Counted from the first letter of the stretch, positions 17,520-26,446 are shown. The stretch: DNA of 64,000 nucleotides from Bradyrhizobium sp. sBnM-33 (GCF_032917945.1 NZ_CP136624.1:8184001-8248000), one strand, 5' to 3'. Notes: generated by a model not told the origin, from the letters alone. Numbers and translations: made by a program.

Positions 17520-18200
17520 TCATTCCACAGAAGCGCCGGCTATACGTCGTGTGAAGCGGCGAAGCCACATGACTAGATCTCTCGCCTTGAACACTAGAGA
17601 TATGACCCATTCTGGCGTTCCGAGATGACGGAGCATGTCTTCGTTGCCCTGATCTATTCCTTCCCACATTTTTTGATCGGTAAAGGATACATTCTCCTCA
17701 TTGCACCGTTCGAGCCTCCAATTGATCTCTTCTAACAAGGCGTCGGCGCCCGGCACACGCAGAGCAAAATCCAGTTCTCTTCGAGCACAAATCCGTTCGA
17801 TCCGATAGCGGACCGGTTCGTCGTAGCGGATACCCCGCTTCTCCAGCCTCGCATGCGTCGCTTCATGTATGATAGCGGACGCGATCCACTCGAGAGTTGT
17901 GGTTTCAGAAGCGACGACACGTTCGTCGAGCAAGCAGGCGTTCAAGGAATGCAGATAGCAGCCGGCTCCATGCGGAACCAGCTTCACCCAAATTCGAGAT
18001 AAGCTACTCTTGACACGCCGGTAATGAAGTGGAGCAAAATGCTCCATTAGCTTAAGCGCGGCTTCAACGCGTTGTAGCGCAGGCCCAGGGTCACCGTGCG
18101 AGCTTCCGATCCAAAGGCCATCGGTCATGCGGCTTGTCGAAAGCCACAGCGCAAATTTGTCAGCCAGAGACGGTCTTGAGATTGGAAGGTCGCGGGACAT
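17520..18200 (-). CDS. Putative HExxH zinc metallopeptidase-like protein
   Basis: A 226-residue protein of unknown family with HEATH at residues 112-116 in an amphipathic helix (EWIASAIIHEATHARLEKRG), followed by acidic candidates for a third zinc ligand, Glu135 or Glu142, in RYRIERICARRE. This spacing fits gluzincin-type folds, but the fold is unproven. No signal peptide is present; the C-terminal half has FKARDLVMWLRRF, a possible membrane-facing helix. It is the only gene between two 19-base direct repeats, suggesting it may have arrived or duplicated with that element. Confidence 0.6.
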   Translation of the reverse strand: MSRDLPISRPSLADKFALWLSTSRMTDGLWIGSSHGDPGPALQRVEAALKLMEHFAPLHYRRVKSSLSRIWVKLVPHGAGCYLHSLNACLLDERVVASETTTLEWIASAIIHEATHARLEKRGIRYDEPVRYRIERICARRELDFALRVPGADALLEEINWRLERCNEENVSFTDQKMWEGIDQGNEDMLRHLGTPEWVISLVFKARDLVMWLRRFTRRIAGASVE

Positions 18201-18261
18201 GGGCCGCCGTCGCTTCTGACTACGTTAGCATATTCCGCAATGATAAGCTGGCCCCTTTAAA

Positions 18262-18280
18262 TGATGTCCGCCTTGGGTCA
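18262..18280 (+). repeat. 19-base direct repeat, right copy
   Basis: TGATGTCCGCCTTGGGTCA, identical to 17384-17402. Confidence 0.9.
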
Positions 18281-18400
18281 AAATGCGCCTTCTGATCTGT
18301 CGAATTGGACCCGAGTACGTCCTCAATCGTCTGAAAGCCGACGTTCTTTCAAAAGATTACCAGATTGAGAATGGCCCCCTCGTTAACCGAGGAGGTCACC

Positions 18401-19034
18401 ATGACTGACGTCTTAAACACAATCGAGAGCGTCTCAAGGCACGTCCCTTGGAATAAGGGAAAGATCGTCGGCGCAAAGCCGCCGCTCCGCCCGAAGCACG
18501 TGTGGTCCATCCGGACGAAGCTCCAGGTCGAGCGCCGGATCCGTGATCTGGCTCTGTTCAACGTAGCCATCGACAGTAAACTTGGGGGTTGCGACGTCGT
18601 GGCGCTCAAGGTCGACGACCTCGCGCCGAGCGGCTATGCAGCCGACCGTGCAAGCGTCCGGCAGAAGAAGACGAGACGGCCGGTCAAATTCGAACTGACT
18701 GAGATGACGCGCCAACTATCGATGATCATCTGAGGGCGACCGGCAAGAAGCCGGGCGAATATCTGTTCACCGCCGGCGAGGACCAAATTGCAGCCTAACC
18801 ACTCGGCAGTAGGCGCGCCTGTTGTCCGATTGGCTTGCCGGTATAGGGCTGGACCCGCATCTGTTCGGGACGCATTCACTGCGTCGAACCAAGGCGACCC
18901 TCATCTACCGACGTACGGGCAACTTACGAGCCGTGCAGCTGCTTCTGGGGCACACGAAAATTGAGAGCACCGTTCGTTATCTGGGAATCGACGTCGACGA
19001 CGCGCTCGCAACAGCAGAACAAGTTGACATCTGA
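18401..19034 (+). pseudogene. Tyrosine recombinase/integrase, broken
   Basis: ATG at 18401 follows a strong AGGAGG and reads through VPWNKGKIVGAKPPLRPKHV and KTRRPVKFELTEMTRQ, then meets a stop at 18731 after a frameshift near 18710-18720. A second frame resumes as AGIGLDPHLFGTHSLRRTKA, LIYRRTGNLRAVQLLLGHTK and IESTVRYLGID, the C-terminal catalytic box of phage-type integrases (HxLRR, LGH and the nucleophile Tyr). An in-frame TAG also interrupts the middle (QYARL-like region near 18811). At least two lesions, so it is inactive. This short integrase type is widespread in Bradyrhizobium. It marks past mobility of the 16-21 kb region. Confidence 0.85.
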
Positions 19035-19337
19035 ACTATCGGGGCGGAGCGGACATGCTCGGCCCGTCCCTTTTCGGCGGCTTCGGGCCAGAAGCTGACC
19101 TCGGCGGCGCTGGCTCTAGACGTCTCTAAGCTCCAAGGGCGATGCGCCGATCCCATGCCCCCGCGTGCAATGCGGCGTAACAATCGGCGCGAGGCTAGGG
19201 AACCGTGTGCCGCGGGCAACAGTTACCCCCGCGACGAAGCGGAGTGGCGCCGTCGGACGTTGATAGTTCAGGACGGCGCGGTGTATCTTTACTTTCTAGA
19301 CCGAACGATCGGCAGACTTGAGGGCGAAGGAAAGGTC

Positions 19338-19829
19338 ATGCGCGCCTTGATCCTAGCATTGTGTATCCTAGCGATCGTCGACAGCGCGCACTTTGCTAAG
19401 GCTGGTCTGAGCAGCACGCCTCGCGAAACGCTGGCACCCGCCGAAACGACAATAGCTACCGACGAAGCGACTCAGGAGACCGAGGAACAGATCGGCCTCA
19501 CCAAGGCAAAGCGTCGTGGAGTGCAACGTGGGCTAACCAAGCTCGGGTTCAAGACCAAGGTCAATGGGAAGTTCGACGAATCGACTCGCGCCGTCATCGC
19601 GCGCTGGCAGGAGGAGCACGGCTACCCTACGACTGGCTTTCTCAACGCCGCCCAGCACAGGGTACTAACGGACGCCGCGGCAGAGGCTAGCAAATCTGGC
19701 CATCAAGACCGTCGTCGCGCTGGGAGCCGTACTCGCCATTCGCGTGGTGTCGGCGGTCCAATCGGCGCGATCGGCGGCGCGGTGCACGGCGTTGTGGGGG
19801 GTGTGGTGGGCGGACTATTCCGCAGGTGA
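19338..19829 (+). CDS. Exported peptidoglycan-binding domain protein
   Basis: A 163-residue protein. It begins with a signal peptide MRALILALCILAIVDSAHFA. A PG_binding_1 domain follows (RRGVQRGLTKLGFKTKVNGK then FDESTRAVIARWQEEHGYP), normally a wall-anchoring module of about 55 residues. The C-terminus is glycine-rich (GGAVHGVVGGVVGGLFRR). ATG at 19338 has AAGGAAAGG upstream and is preferred over the longer frame. Periplasmic, probably wall-associated; no enzymatic domain is present. Confidence 0.7.
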   Translation: MRALILALCILAIVDSAHFAKAGLSSTPRETLAPAETTIATDEATQETEEQIGLTKAKRRGVQRGLTKLGFKTKVNGKFDESTRAVIARWQEEHGYPTTGFLNAAQHRVLTDAAAEASKSGHQDRRRAGSRTRHSRGVGGPIGAIGGAVHGVVGGVVGGLFRR

Positions 19830-19996
19830 CTCGTCCAGCCTCAAGATAGTTGGAAATACGCCTAAGCAGCCTAGCACTTTGTTGGACGGCTGTGACGATC
19901 GAATCGCCTAGGGCGAACTCAGGGCATGCGCGTGGCTAGAGGCCGGAAGGTGATGTCGGAGATGGGTCGAAAGCGTCGTTTTCACCGTCCGACGAA

Positions 19997-20070
19997 GACT
20001 TCCGGTATACCCCGGTGAGCGGACATCGCCAGGCCGGTTGGCATGTCTCAAAAGGGCCAACAACAGACCT
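19997..20070. repeat. Dispersed imperfect repeat, copy 2
   Basis: Begins GACTTCCGGTATACCCCGG and ends AAGGGCCAACAACAGAC; imperfect match of 17430-17503 in the same orientation. The surrounding gap 19830-20143 shows nothing else. Confidence 0.75.
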
Positions 20071-20143
20071 CAGCCAAGAGTGCTTGCCACTGGGCTTGTT
20101 GTCCGCAGATGGAGGCTTTGCTGCCAACGTGGTAGAGTTGTCT

Positions 20144-20722
20144 ATGGTTCGCAAAAAGCAGCAAGCCCCGTTGGCATTTAAGAACGCATCCAAGCTTGGT
20201 GACTGGCTTGAGAAGCACCATGGCACTGCGACCGAACTCTGGGTGCGGATCTTCAAATCAGACACGGGCGTGCCGTCGGTGACGTGGAATGATTGCGTTA
20301 TTGAGTCCATCCGCGTCGGTTGGATCGACGGCCAGATGAAACCTTTCGACGACATGTCGCACTTGCAACGACTTACCCCGCGGAAGGTGAATTCCAATTG
20401 GTCGGCCAAGAACTGCCGTCATGCAACAACCCTGATCGCTGAAGGGCGGATGCTTCCTGCTGGATTGGCTCAGGTCGAAGCGGCCAAGTCGGATGGACGA
20501 TGGGACACCGCATACGCGGGCTCAGCGGACATGACTATCCCGCAAGACTTTCTCGACGCCTTGGAGGACATGCGCGCGGCGAAAGCGTTCTTCGCGACGC
20601 TCGATCGCAGAAATCTCTATTCAATCTACTATCGCCTTCATACAGCGAAGAAGCCCGAGACGCGCGCTAGACGGATCGAGCAAATTGTTGCGAAACTGGA
20701 TCGTGGCGAGAAGTTTCACTGA
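20144..20722 (+). CDS. YdeI/OmpD-associated family protein
   Basis: A 192-residue protein matching the YdeI/OmpD-associated family: an N-terminal DUF1801-like half (ASKLGDWLEKHHGTATELWV, ESIRVGWIDGQMK, RLTPRKVNSNWSAKNCRHA) and a C-terminal helical half (IPQDFLDALEDMRAAKAFFA, LDRRNLYSIYYRLHTAKKPE). The biochemical role of the family is unclear; members have been linked to stress or peptide resistance. ATG at 20144 is taken from family alignment memory (MVRKKQ-) rather than from a strong ribosome site. Confidence 0.75.
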   Translation: MVRKKQQAPLAFKNASKLGDWLEKHHGTATELWVRIFKSDTGVPSVTWNDCVIESIRVGWIDGQMKPFDDMSHLQRLTPRKVNSNWSAKNCRHATTLIAEGRMLPAGLAQVEAAKSDGRWDTAYAGSADMTIPQDFLDALEDMRAAKAFFATLDRRNLYSIYYRLHTAKKPETRARRIEQIVAKLDRGEKFH

Positions 20723-21027
20723 CCCATGCAGCCTCTCGGAGTCAGTAAGCCATAGCGGGCAGATGATCGGCTGCACTGTGCCGCTTGTGAAGCAAAACCG
20801 GCCGTCGCTCCACCATTTCGATCCGGCATCACCCTGGTCCGCAATGGGTCAAGAACGACAAAGCTCAGGGTGAGCATAATAACTCCGCTTTCGGGTGCAT
20901 AGCGTCCGACCCGCTCCTTGGCGGGCCACATTGAGCCGGACTGTCTTGCCGTGAATTCAAGCCCTTATCGCCTTGGTCCAGCTCGCATCCATCCGCTATG
21001 GCTGGCTGCGCGTAGTGGGTCCACGCT
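20723..21027. other. Intergenic region without recognisable gene
   Basis: About 300 bases between the YdeI-like gene and the convergent GFA-like gene. I see no gene; short pieces such as CCGCAATGGGTCAAGAACG recall the direct-repeat/integrase-associated sequences to the left. Confidence 0.5.
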
Positions 21028-21540
21028 CTAGACCATCCCTTCACGGTCCGCGCGCTTCTTCTTTTTCGAGCGCTGCCAGACCACGCCGGGATACCCCTTC
21101 AACGGCACCAGCGGCTCGCCGGTATAGGCCCATTCCTGCAATTCCTCGATCGCGATGTGATAGAGCGGCTGCCGCCCGGTGCGGCCCGAAAACAGCGCGC
21201 GGGGGATGTTGACCATGTGCGGCGAGCGCGGGCGCTCATAGACGACAGGCGTGCCGCAGTGTGAGCAAAAGCTGCGCACGGTCTTGGTGGCCTCGTCTTC
21301 GTACCGTGTGAGACTGGCCTCGCCCTTGGTAATACGAAAGCGCTTGCGCCAGCTTCCGACGTAGGTCGCGTAGGCCGCGCCATGCGCGCGGCGGCTCGAC
21401 GGCGAATGATCGTGCCAGGCCCAGCGCGCGGGCACGTCGATCTCGAAGGCGACCTTGCCGCACAGGCATTGGCCCGCTGCGGGCTTGCCGAGCGATACGG
21501 CCTTGGATTTCTTTTTCTCTGGTTCCAGTTCTGGAAACAT
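21028..21540 (-). CDS. GFA/CENP-V-fold protein with an atypical zinc site
   Basis: A 170-residue member of the glutathione-dependent formaldehyde-activating (GFA) family. Cys25 and Cys27 (QCLCGKVAFEI) and the C-terminal pair Cys92 and Cys95 (SFCSHCGTPVVYE) are present. The usual middle CHC-xx-CR motif is replaced by WHDHSPSSRRAHG at 42-54, which has no cysteine. The metal centre must therefore differ, or only one zinc is bound. Start ATG 21540; the open frame upstream lies in a dispersed repeat. The end KKKKRADREGMV is basic. Function unknown. Confidence 0.75.
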   Translation of the reverse strand: MFPELEPEKKKSKAVSLGKPAAGQCLCGKVAFEIDVPARWAWHDHSPSSRRAHGAAYATYVGSWRKRFRITKGEASLTRYEDEATKTVRSFCSHCGTPVVYERPRSPHMVNIPRALFSGRTGRQPLYHIAIEELQEWAYTGEPLVPLKGYPGVVWQRSKKKKRADREGMV

Positions 21541-21561
21541 TTGGGCTCCGTCCTCACACTC

Positions 21562-21644
21562 CGTCATTGCGAGGAGCGAAGCGACGAAGCAATCCAGACT
21601 TTCTTTGCGGCACGATGGATTGCTTCGCTTCGCTCGCAATGACG
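21562..21644. repeat. Dispersed palindromic repeat, family A, copy 3
   Basis: Same orientation as copy 1: long arm CGTCATTGCGAGGAGCG first, short arm ending GCTCGCAATGACG. Confidence 0.9.
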
Positions 21645-21652
21645 GTAGCCTT

Positions 21653-21742
21653 GTAGCCCGGATGGAGCGAAGCGAAATCCGGGGCTGGACTCACCAGGCA
21701 TCACGGGCGCTCCCGGATTTCGCTTCGCTCCATCCGGGCTAC
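21653..21742. repeat. Dispersed palindromic repeat, family D, copy 1
   Basis: Arms GTAGCCCGGATGGAGCGAAG and CTTCGCTCCATCCGGGCTAC with a longer centre; second copy at 56627-56713. Confidence 0.9.
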
Positions 21743-21749
21743 GATCTCC

Positions 21750-22874
21750 TCACGCCTGCTCCAGCTCGTTGTGCTCCGGATAATCCGTATAGCCTGTCAC
21801 ATCGCCGCCGTAGAATGTCGCGCGGTTATAAGGCGTCAGCGGGAAGCCGCGCTGCAGCCGGCGCGGCAGGTCCGGATTCGAAATGAAGATGCGGCCGAAA
21901 GCGACCGCGTCGGCATGGCCATCGCGGATCGCCGCATCGGCGGTCTCGCCGGTGAAGCCGCCGGCGGCGATCAGCACGCCCTTCCAGATCGGGCGGAACA
22001 GCACCATTGCCGACGGCACATTCTGGTGGTTGACCTCGGCGCGGCCGGCGCCGGAGGAGCGCGGCTCGATGAAATGCAGATAGGCGAGGCCAAGCGGATT
22101 GAGCTGTTCGACGGCGTACGTATAGAGCGGCATCGGATCCGGCTCGCCGCTGCCGTTGGCGACACCATAGGGCGACAGCCGCACGCCGACGCGGTCGGCT
22201 CCCCAGACATCGACCACGGCCTGCGTCACTTCCATCAGGAAGCGCACACGGTTTGGAATCGAGCCGCCATATTGGTCGGTGCGCAGGTTGGTGTGCGACT
22301 GCAGGAACTGCTCGATCAGATAGCCGTTGGCGCCGTGCACCTCGACGCCATCGAAGCCGGCGGCAAGCGCGTTCTTCGCGGCCTGGCGATAGGCGTCGAC
22401 CACGCCGGGAATTTCCGACGTTTCGAGCGCGCGCGGCGTCTCGTAGGGCACCGCCTTGCCGTCGGCCGTGCCGGTCTTCAGATCGGCGATTGGCACCGCC
22501 GATGGCGCGACCGGCAACACGCCGCCCGGCTGGAACGAGGAATGCGAGACGCGCCCGACATGCCAGAGCTGCAGGAAGATGATTCCGCCCTTGGCATGAA
22601 CCGCATCGACCACCTCGCGCCAGCCCGCGATCTGCGCTTCCGTATAAATGCCGGGAACGCCGGGGCTGCCGAAGCCCGTCGCCATCACGGGCGAGGCTTC
22701 GGCGATGAGCAATCCGCCCTGCGTCGCGCGCTGCGCATAATATTCCGCATTCAGCGGCCGCGGCGCGAGGCTCGGCTTCGCGGCTCGCATCCGCGTCAGC
22801 GGCGCCAACGCGAGACGATGATTGAGCTGATAGGGGCCGAGCTTGAGCGGCGAAAACAACGATGGATAATTCAT
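21750..22874 (-). CDS. Old yellow enzyme family alkene reductase (NemA-like)
   Basis: A 374-residue FMN-dependent TIM-barrel oxidoreductase. Hallmarks are LFSPLKLGPYQLNHRLALAP at the N-terminus, FDGVEVHGANGYLIEQFLQS followed by YGGSIPNRVRF (substrate and flavin region) and a C-terminal FGRIFISNPDLPRR. It reduces activated C=C bonds, such as N-ethylmaleimide or enones, with NAD(P)H. It is divergent from the ModE-like regulator gene (106-base gap), which might control it, though nothing in the sequence proves this. Confidence 0.92.
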   Translation of the reverse strand: MNYPSLFSPLKLGPYQLNHRLALAPLTRMRAAKPSLAPRPLNAEYYAQRATQGGLLIAEASPVMATGFGSPGVPGIYTEAQIAGWREVVDAVHAKGGIIFLQLWHVGRVSHSSFQPGGVLPVAPSAVPIADLKTGTADGKAVPYETPRALETSEIPGVVDAYRQAAKNALAAGFDGVEVHGANGYLIEQFLQSHTNLRTDQYGGSIPNRVRFLMEVTQAVVDVWGADRVGVRLSPYGVANGSGEPDPMPLYTYAVEQLNPLGLAYLHFIEPRSSGAGRAEVNHQNVPSAMVLFRPIWKGVLIAAGGFTGETADAAIRDGHADAVAFGRIFISNPDLPRRLQRGFPLTPYNRATFYGGDVTGYTDYPEHNELEQA

Positions 22875-22980
22875 GTCTCTTCCAGAACCCCGTGTTGATA
22901 CGGATATGTAACCGCTTCAGCTTGTTCGTAAAAGGTTTCGGACGCAACGTGTAGCCTCGACGCGAGCGAGCACATCTTCC

Positions 22981-23364
22981 ATGCAAAAACCGAACGGCAA
23001 GCAGCTTCCTTCGCTCAGTGTCCGCATCGATATCGACGCAGAGGGGCGTATCGGGCCCGGCAAGATCCAGTTGCTCGAAACGATCCATCGAAGCGGTTCG
23101 ATTTCCGCCGCCGGACGCGCCATGGACATGTCCTACAAGCGGGCGTGGGATCTGGTCGACGAGATCAATCGCATCTGCCGTCAGGCCGCCGTGGAGCGGC
23201 AGACCGGCGGCAAGAATGGCGGCGGCGCAGTGCTGACGCCGTTCGGCCTCTCGCTGGTCGCGCGCTATCGCAAGATCGAACGTACCGCCGCAAGCGCGGC
23301 GCGCAAGGAATTGCAGGCCTTGCGCAAGGATATCGGCCGGCCACGGAAAACCGCCAGCCGATAA
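22981..23364 (+). CDS. Winged-HTH regulator, ModE N-terminal type
   Basis: A 127-residue protein equivalent to the DNA-binding domain of ModE: GPGKIQLLETIHRSGSISAA, GRAMDMSYKRAWDLVDEINR and GGKNGGGAVLTPFGLSLVAR. No molybdate-binding (TOBE/MopI) domain follows, so it is either a one-domain regulator with an unknown signal or a DNA-binding protein without ligand. It ends in a basic tail RKDIGRPRKTASR. Divergent from the NemA-like gene. Confidence 0.8.
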   Translation: MQKPNGKQLPSLSVRIDIDAEGRIGPGKIQLLETIHRSGSISAAGRAMDMSYKRAWDLVDEINRICRQAAVERQTGGKNGGGAVLTPFGLSLVARYRKIERTAASAARKELQALRKDIGRPRKTASR

Positions 23365-23427
23365 CGCGCGATAATATGATAACGGCGGCCGAAGCCGCCG
23401 CCATCGCAGCCACCGATCTGAAGCGTC

Positions 23428-24924
23428 TCAGGCCGTCTTGATCCAGACCGCCTTGACGTTGAGATATTCCTCGACGTGCTGCTTGCCGGACTCGCGGCCG
23501 TAGCCGCTCATCTTGTAGCCGCCGAACGGAACGGCCGGATCCATCGCTTGATAGCAGTTCACCCAGACCGAGCCGGCGCGCAGCGCCTTCGCGACCTGAT
23601 GCGCCTTGCTGACATTGGTGGTCCAGACGCCGCTGCCCAATCCGAACGTGGTGGCATTGGCGCGCTTGATCAGTTCGTCGGTATCTTTGAAGGAAATCGC
23701 CGAGATCACCGGGCCGAAGATTTCCTCCTGCGCGATCCGCATATTGTCCTGCACATTGGCGAACACCGTCGGCTGCACGAAGAAGCCCTTCGAGAGCGCG
23801 CCTTCGGTCAGGCGGCCGCCGCCCGCCACCGCTTTGGCACCTTCCTTCTGACCGATGTCGAGGTAACCAGCGACGCGGTCCATCTGCTGCTGCGAGACCA
23901 ATGGCCCGATCTGGGTGCCCGGATCGAGGCCGTTGCCGACCTGCAGCTTCTTGCCGAACTCGGCGACACGGCCGACGAACTCGTCATAGACGTTCTCTTC
24001 AACGAACAGCCGCGTCCCCGCGCTGCAGATCTGCCCGGAATTGGCGAACACCGCCATTGCGGCGCCCGGCACCGCCGCGTCGAGGTCGGCATCGGCGAAC
24101 ACGATATCGGGCGACTTGCCACCGAGTTCGAGTGACACGCGCTTGAGGTTGCCGGCGGAGGCGCGGATGATCGATTGCCCCGTGACGTGCGAGCCGGTGA
24201 AGGCGACCTTGTCGACATCGGGATGCGACGCCAGCGCCGCGCCGGCGGTCTCGCCATAGCCGGGCACGACGTTGACGACGCCGGACGGGACGCCGGCTTC
24301 CATGCAGAGCTCGGCGAGCCGCAGCGAGGTCAACGGCGCTTCCTCGGCAGGCTTTAACACCACGGTGCAGCCGGTTGCGATCGCGGGGCCGATCTTCCAG
24401 ACGGTCGCGGCGAGCGGCCCGTTCCAGGGGATGATCGCGCCTACCACGCCAACGGGTTCTTTGAGCGTGTAGGAGAAGATCTCGCCCGGTAGCGAATTCT
24501 CGATAGTCTCGCCGTGCAGCGCCGTCGCCTGCCCGGCGTAATAGCGGATCATGCCGAGCACGCGCAGCTTGTTGCCGCGGGTGCGGCTGATCGGCGCGCC
24601 CATGTCCATCGTATCGAGCTGCGACAGCTCCTCGAAATTATTCTCGACGAGATCGGCGAGTTTCAGCAACAGGCCTTGCCGCTCATACGGCTTGACCTTG
24701 CTCCAGGGTCCCTCGAAGGCGCGGCGGGCCGCCGCGACGGCGCGGTTGATGTCCTCCGCGTCTCCTTCGGCGACGGTCGCGAGCAATTCGCCGGTCGCCG
24801 GATTGTGGGTCTCGAACTGCTTGCCGGAGGCGGCGTCGACCCACTGGCCGTCGATCAGCATCCTTTTGTAGGAACCATCCGCGTAAGGATGGCGCGTGAT
24901 CGGAATTGCCTGCGTGACAGCCAT
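23428..24924 (-). CDS. NAD(P)-dependent aldehyde dehydrogenase
   Basis: A 498-residue ALDH superfamily enzyme. The nucleophile is Cys300 (ANSGQICSAGTRLF), the general base Glu266 (VSLELGGKSPD), and the cofactor site has IIPWNGPLAATVWK and VLKPAEEAPLTS. A phenylacetaldehyde- or betaine-aldehyde-like substrate range is possible but cannot be decided. The start MAVTQAIPITRH at 24924 follows AGGGAG; the frame extends 14 codons further without family similarity. It is divergent from an SDR gene. Confidence 0.93.
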   Translation of the reverse strand: MAVTQAIPITRHPYADGSYKRMLIDGQWVDAASGKQFETHNPATGELLATVAEGDAEDINRAVAAARRAFEGPWSKVKPYERQGLLLKLADLVENNFEELSQLDTMDMGAPISRTRGNKLRVLGMIRYYAGQATALHGETIENSLPGEIFSYTLKEPVGVVGAIIPWNGPLAATVWKIGPAIATGCTVVLKPAEEAPLTSLRLAELCMEAGVPSGVVNVVPGYGETAGAALASHPDVDKVAFTGSHVTGQSIIRASAGNLKRVSLELGGKSPDIVFADADLDAAVPGAAMAVFANSGQICSAGTRLFVEENVYDEFVGRVAEFGKKLQVGNGLDPGTQIGPLVSQQQMDRVAGYLDIGQKEGAKAVAGGGRLTEGALSKGFFVQPTVFANVQDNMRIAQEEIFGPVISAISFKDTDELIKRANATTFGLGSGVWTTNVSKAHQVAKALRAGSVWVNCYQAMDPAVPFGGYKMSGYGRESGKQHVEEYLNVKAVWIKTA

Positions 24925-25105
24925 GTTTAAACTCCCTTGAAGTTGGTCGCCGCTATGTTTGCACATCTATAACGGTGGCATGAACCGTAATGCGGCCGAA
25001 GGATTGCGGAAAGCAGCCGATGTGAAGACCTCCCATGCCCGTTCGTCCATGGTAGTCTAAGGTTTCGGCCTGCGAATACCTACCTCATCTGTCCGGAGAA
25101 TGACG

Positions 25106-25957
25106 ATGCCCCATCCTGCGATGTCGCCAAATCATGTTGCCGTGATCACCGGGGGCGCCTCCGGCATCGGGCTCGCCGCCGCGATGCGTTTCGCCGGCTT
25201 CGGCATGAAGGTGTGCATTGCCGACATCGGCACCGAGCGCCTCGCCGAGGCCGCGGCCAGACTGGCAGCCGTCGCCACGGGCGGCGCGGCCGACATCATG
25301 ACGGCATCGGTCGACGTCAGCCGTTTCGATGAGGTCGCGGGCCTGGAAACCGCGGTGCAAAAGCGGTTCGGCGGTACCGACATCCTGATGAACAATGCCG
25401 GCATTGGCCCCGACAGCAACAGTTTCGGTCCGCTGGAGAACTGGCAGCGCATTCTTGCGGTGAACCTGTGGGGCGTCATTCACGGCACGCAAGTTTTGGT
25501 GCCTCACATGGTCGAACGCGGGCGGCCCGGCCTCGTGATCAACACCGGCTCCAAGCAAGGCATCACAACGCCGCCCGGCAATCCTGCCTACAACGTCTCG
25601 AAGGCCGGCGTGAAAGCGCAGACAGAGGCGCTGCAGCATGAATTGCGGAACCTGCCGGGATGCAGGATCAGCGCGCATCTGATGATCCCCGGTCACGTCT
25701 TCACCCCCCTGACCGCGCGCGGCCGCACCGAGAAGCCGCCCGGTGCCTGGACGCCGGAGCAGACCGTCGACTTTATGATCGAACGCATCGATGCCGGCGA
25801 CTTCTACATCCTCTGTCCGGATAACGATGTGCCCAGGCCGCTCGACGAGCGGCGCATGCTGTGGGCGATCGGCGACATCGTGGAGAACCGCCCTGCCCTG
25901 TCGCGCTGGCATCCGGATTATGCCGAGGCATTCGCGAGATTTGTGAACGGATACTAA
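25106..25957 (+). CDS. Short-chain dehydrogenase/reductase
   Basis: A 283-residue classical SDR. It has the cofactor motif VAVITGGASGIGLAAAMRFA, the NNAG motif in DILMNNAGIGPDS, and the catalytic Ser with Tyr-x3-Lys in INTGSKQGI and PAYNVSKAGVKA. ATG at 25106 is preferred to 25100 because GGAG at 25095-25098 is then correctly spaced by 7 bases. Substrate unknown. Divergent from the aldehyde dehydrogenase (181-base gap), so the two may be co-regulated parts of one oxidation route, which is inference. Confidence 0.9.
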   Translation: MPHPAMSPNHVAVITGGASGIGLAAAMRFAGFGMKVCIADIGTERLAEAAARLAAVATGGAADIMTASVDVSRFDEVAGLETAVQKRFGGTDILMNNAGIGPDSNSFGPLENWQRILAVNLWGVIHGTQVLVPHMVERGRPGLVINTGSKQGITTPPGNPAYNVSKAGVKAQTEALQHELRNLPGCRISAHLMIPGHVFTPLTARGRTEKPPGAWTPEQTVDFMIERIDAGDFYILCPDNDVPRPLDERRMLWAIGDIVENRPALSRWHPDYAEAFARFVNGY

Positions 25958-25989
25958 GCGTCGCGCTGCTGCCGCCTCAACAAAGGTGC

Positions 25990-26116
25990 GTTCCCTCCCC
26001 CTTGCGGGGTCCGAGGCGAGCGAAGCTCGCTCTCGAGGTTAGGGAGACGGGTGGCGGCAACGGCGGTGTGCGCGGCTTACCCTCTCCCCAGCCCTGTCCC
26101 GCAAGGGGGAGGGAGC
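25990..26116. repeat. Repeat-filled intergenic region
   Basis: CCCTCCCCCTTGCGGGG at one end and CCCGCAAGGGGGAGGG at the other, around GCGAGCGAAGCTCGCTC. Related to 9750-9956. Confidence 0.75.
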
Positions 26117-26168
26117 CCACCGTCTATGCGGCGACAGTGCGGATAAGAAGTCCCGCAGCCGCAGAGTC

Positions 26169-26375
26169 CTACAGCGTCACCTGCTTGTCGCCGCATTGCT
26201 TGCAGGCGTATTTGACGCGGGTCGCGCCCTTCTCGGCCTGGACGCGGTTCGGCGCGCCGCATTTGCCGCAGACCGCCTCGATCCTGGTCTGTCCTTGCTT
26301 CACGACGATGGTCTTCTTTTCCATCGTCTCGCGGATCAGGCGCTCGGCCTCCTCACGCATCGACTGCTTCGACAT
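26169..26375 (-). CDS. Small zinc-ribbon protein
   Basis: A 68-residue protein. It starts with a helical acidic/basic stretch (MSKQSMREEAERLIRETMEK) and carries two Cys-x2-Cys knuckles, CGKCGAP and CKQCGDK, 20 residues apart. This is a rubredoxin-like or zinc-ribbon knuckle pair. The family is common in Bradyrhizobium annotations as hypothetical. A nucleic-acid or protein-binding role is plausible; none is shown. Confidence 0.7.
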   Translation of the reverse strand: MSKQSMREEAERLIRETMEKKTIVVKQGQTRIEAVCGKCGAPNRVQAEKGATRVKYACKQCGDKQVTL

Positions 26376-26446
26376 CGGCCTGCCTGCGATGAACCGTTAC
26401 GGGGGCGGTCTTATCACAGCCACAACGCGTTTCGTAACTCGGGCAT

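Noticed and set aside
17384..18280. Insertion sequence around the HExxH gene
   Set aside because: No transposase and no terminal inverted repeats; only direct repeats are seen.
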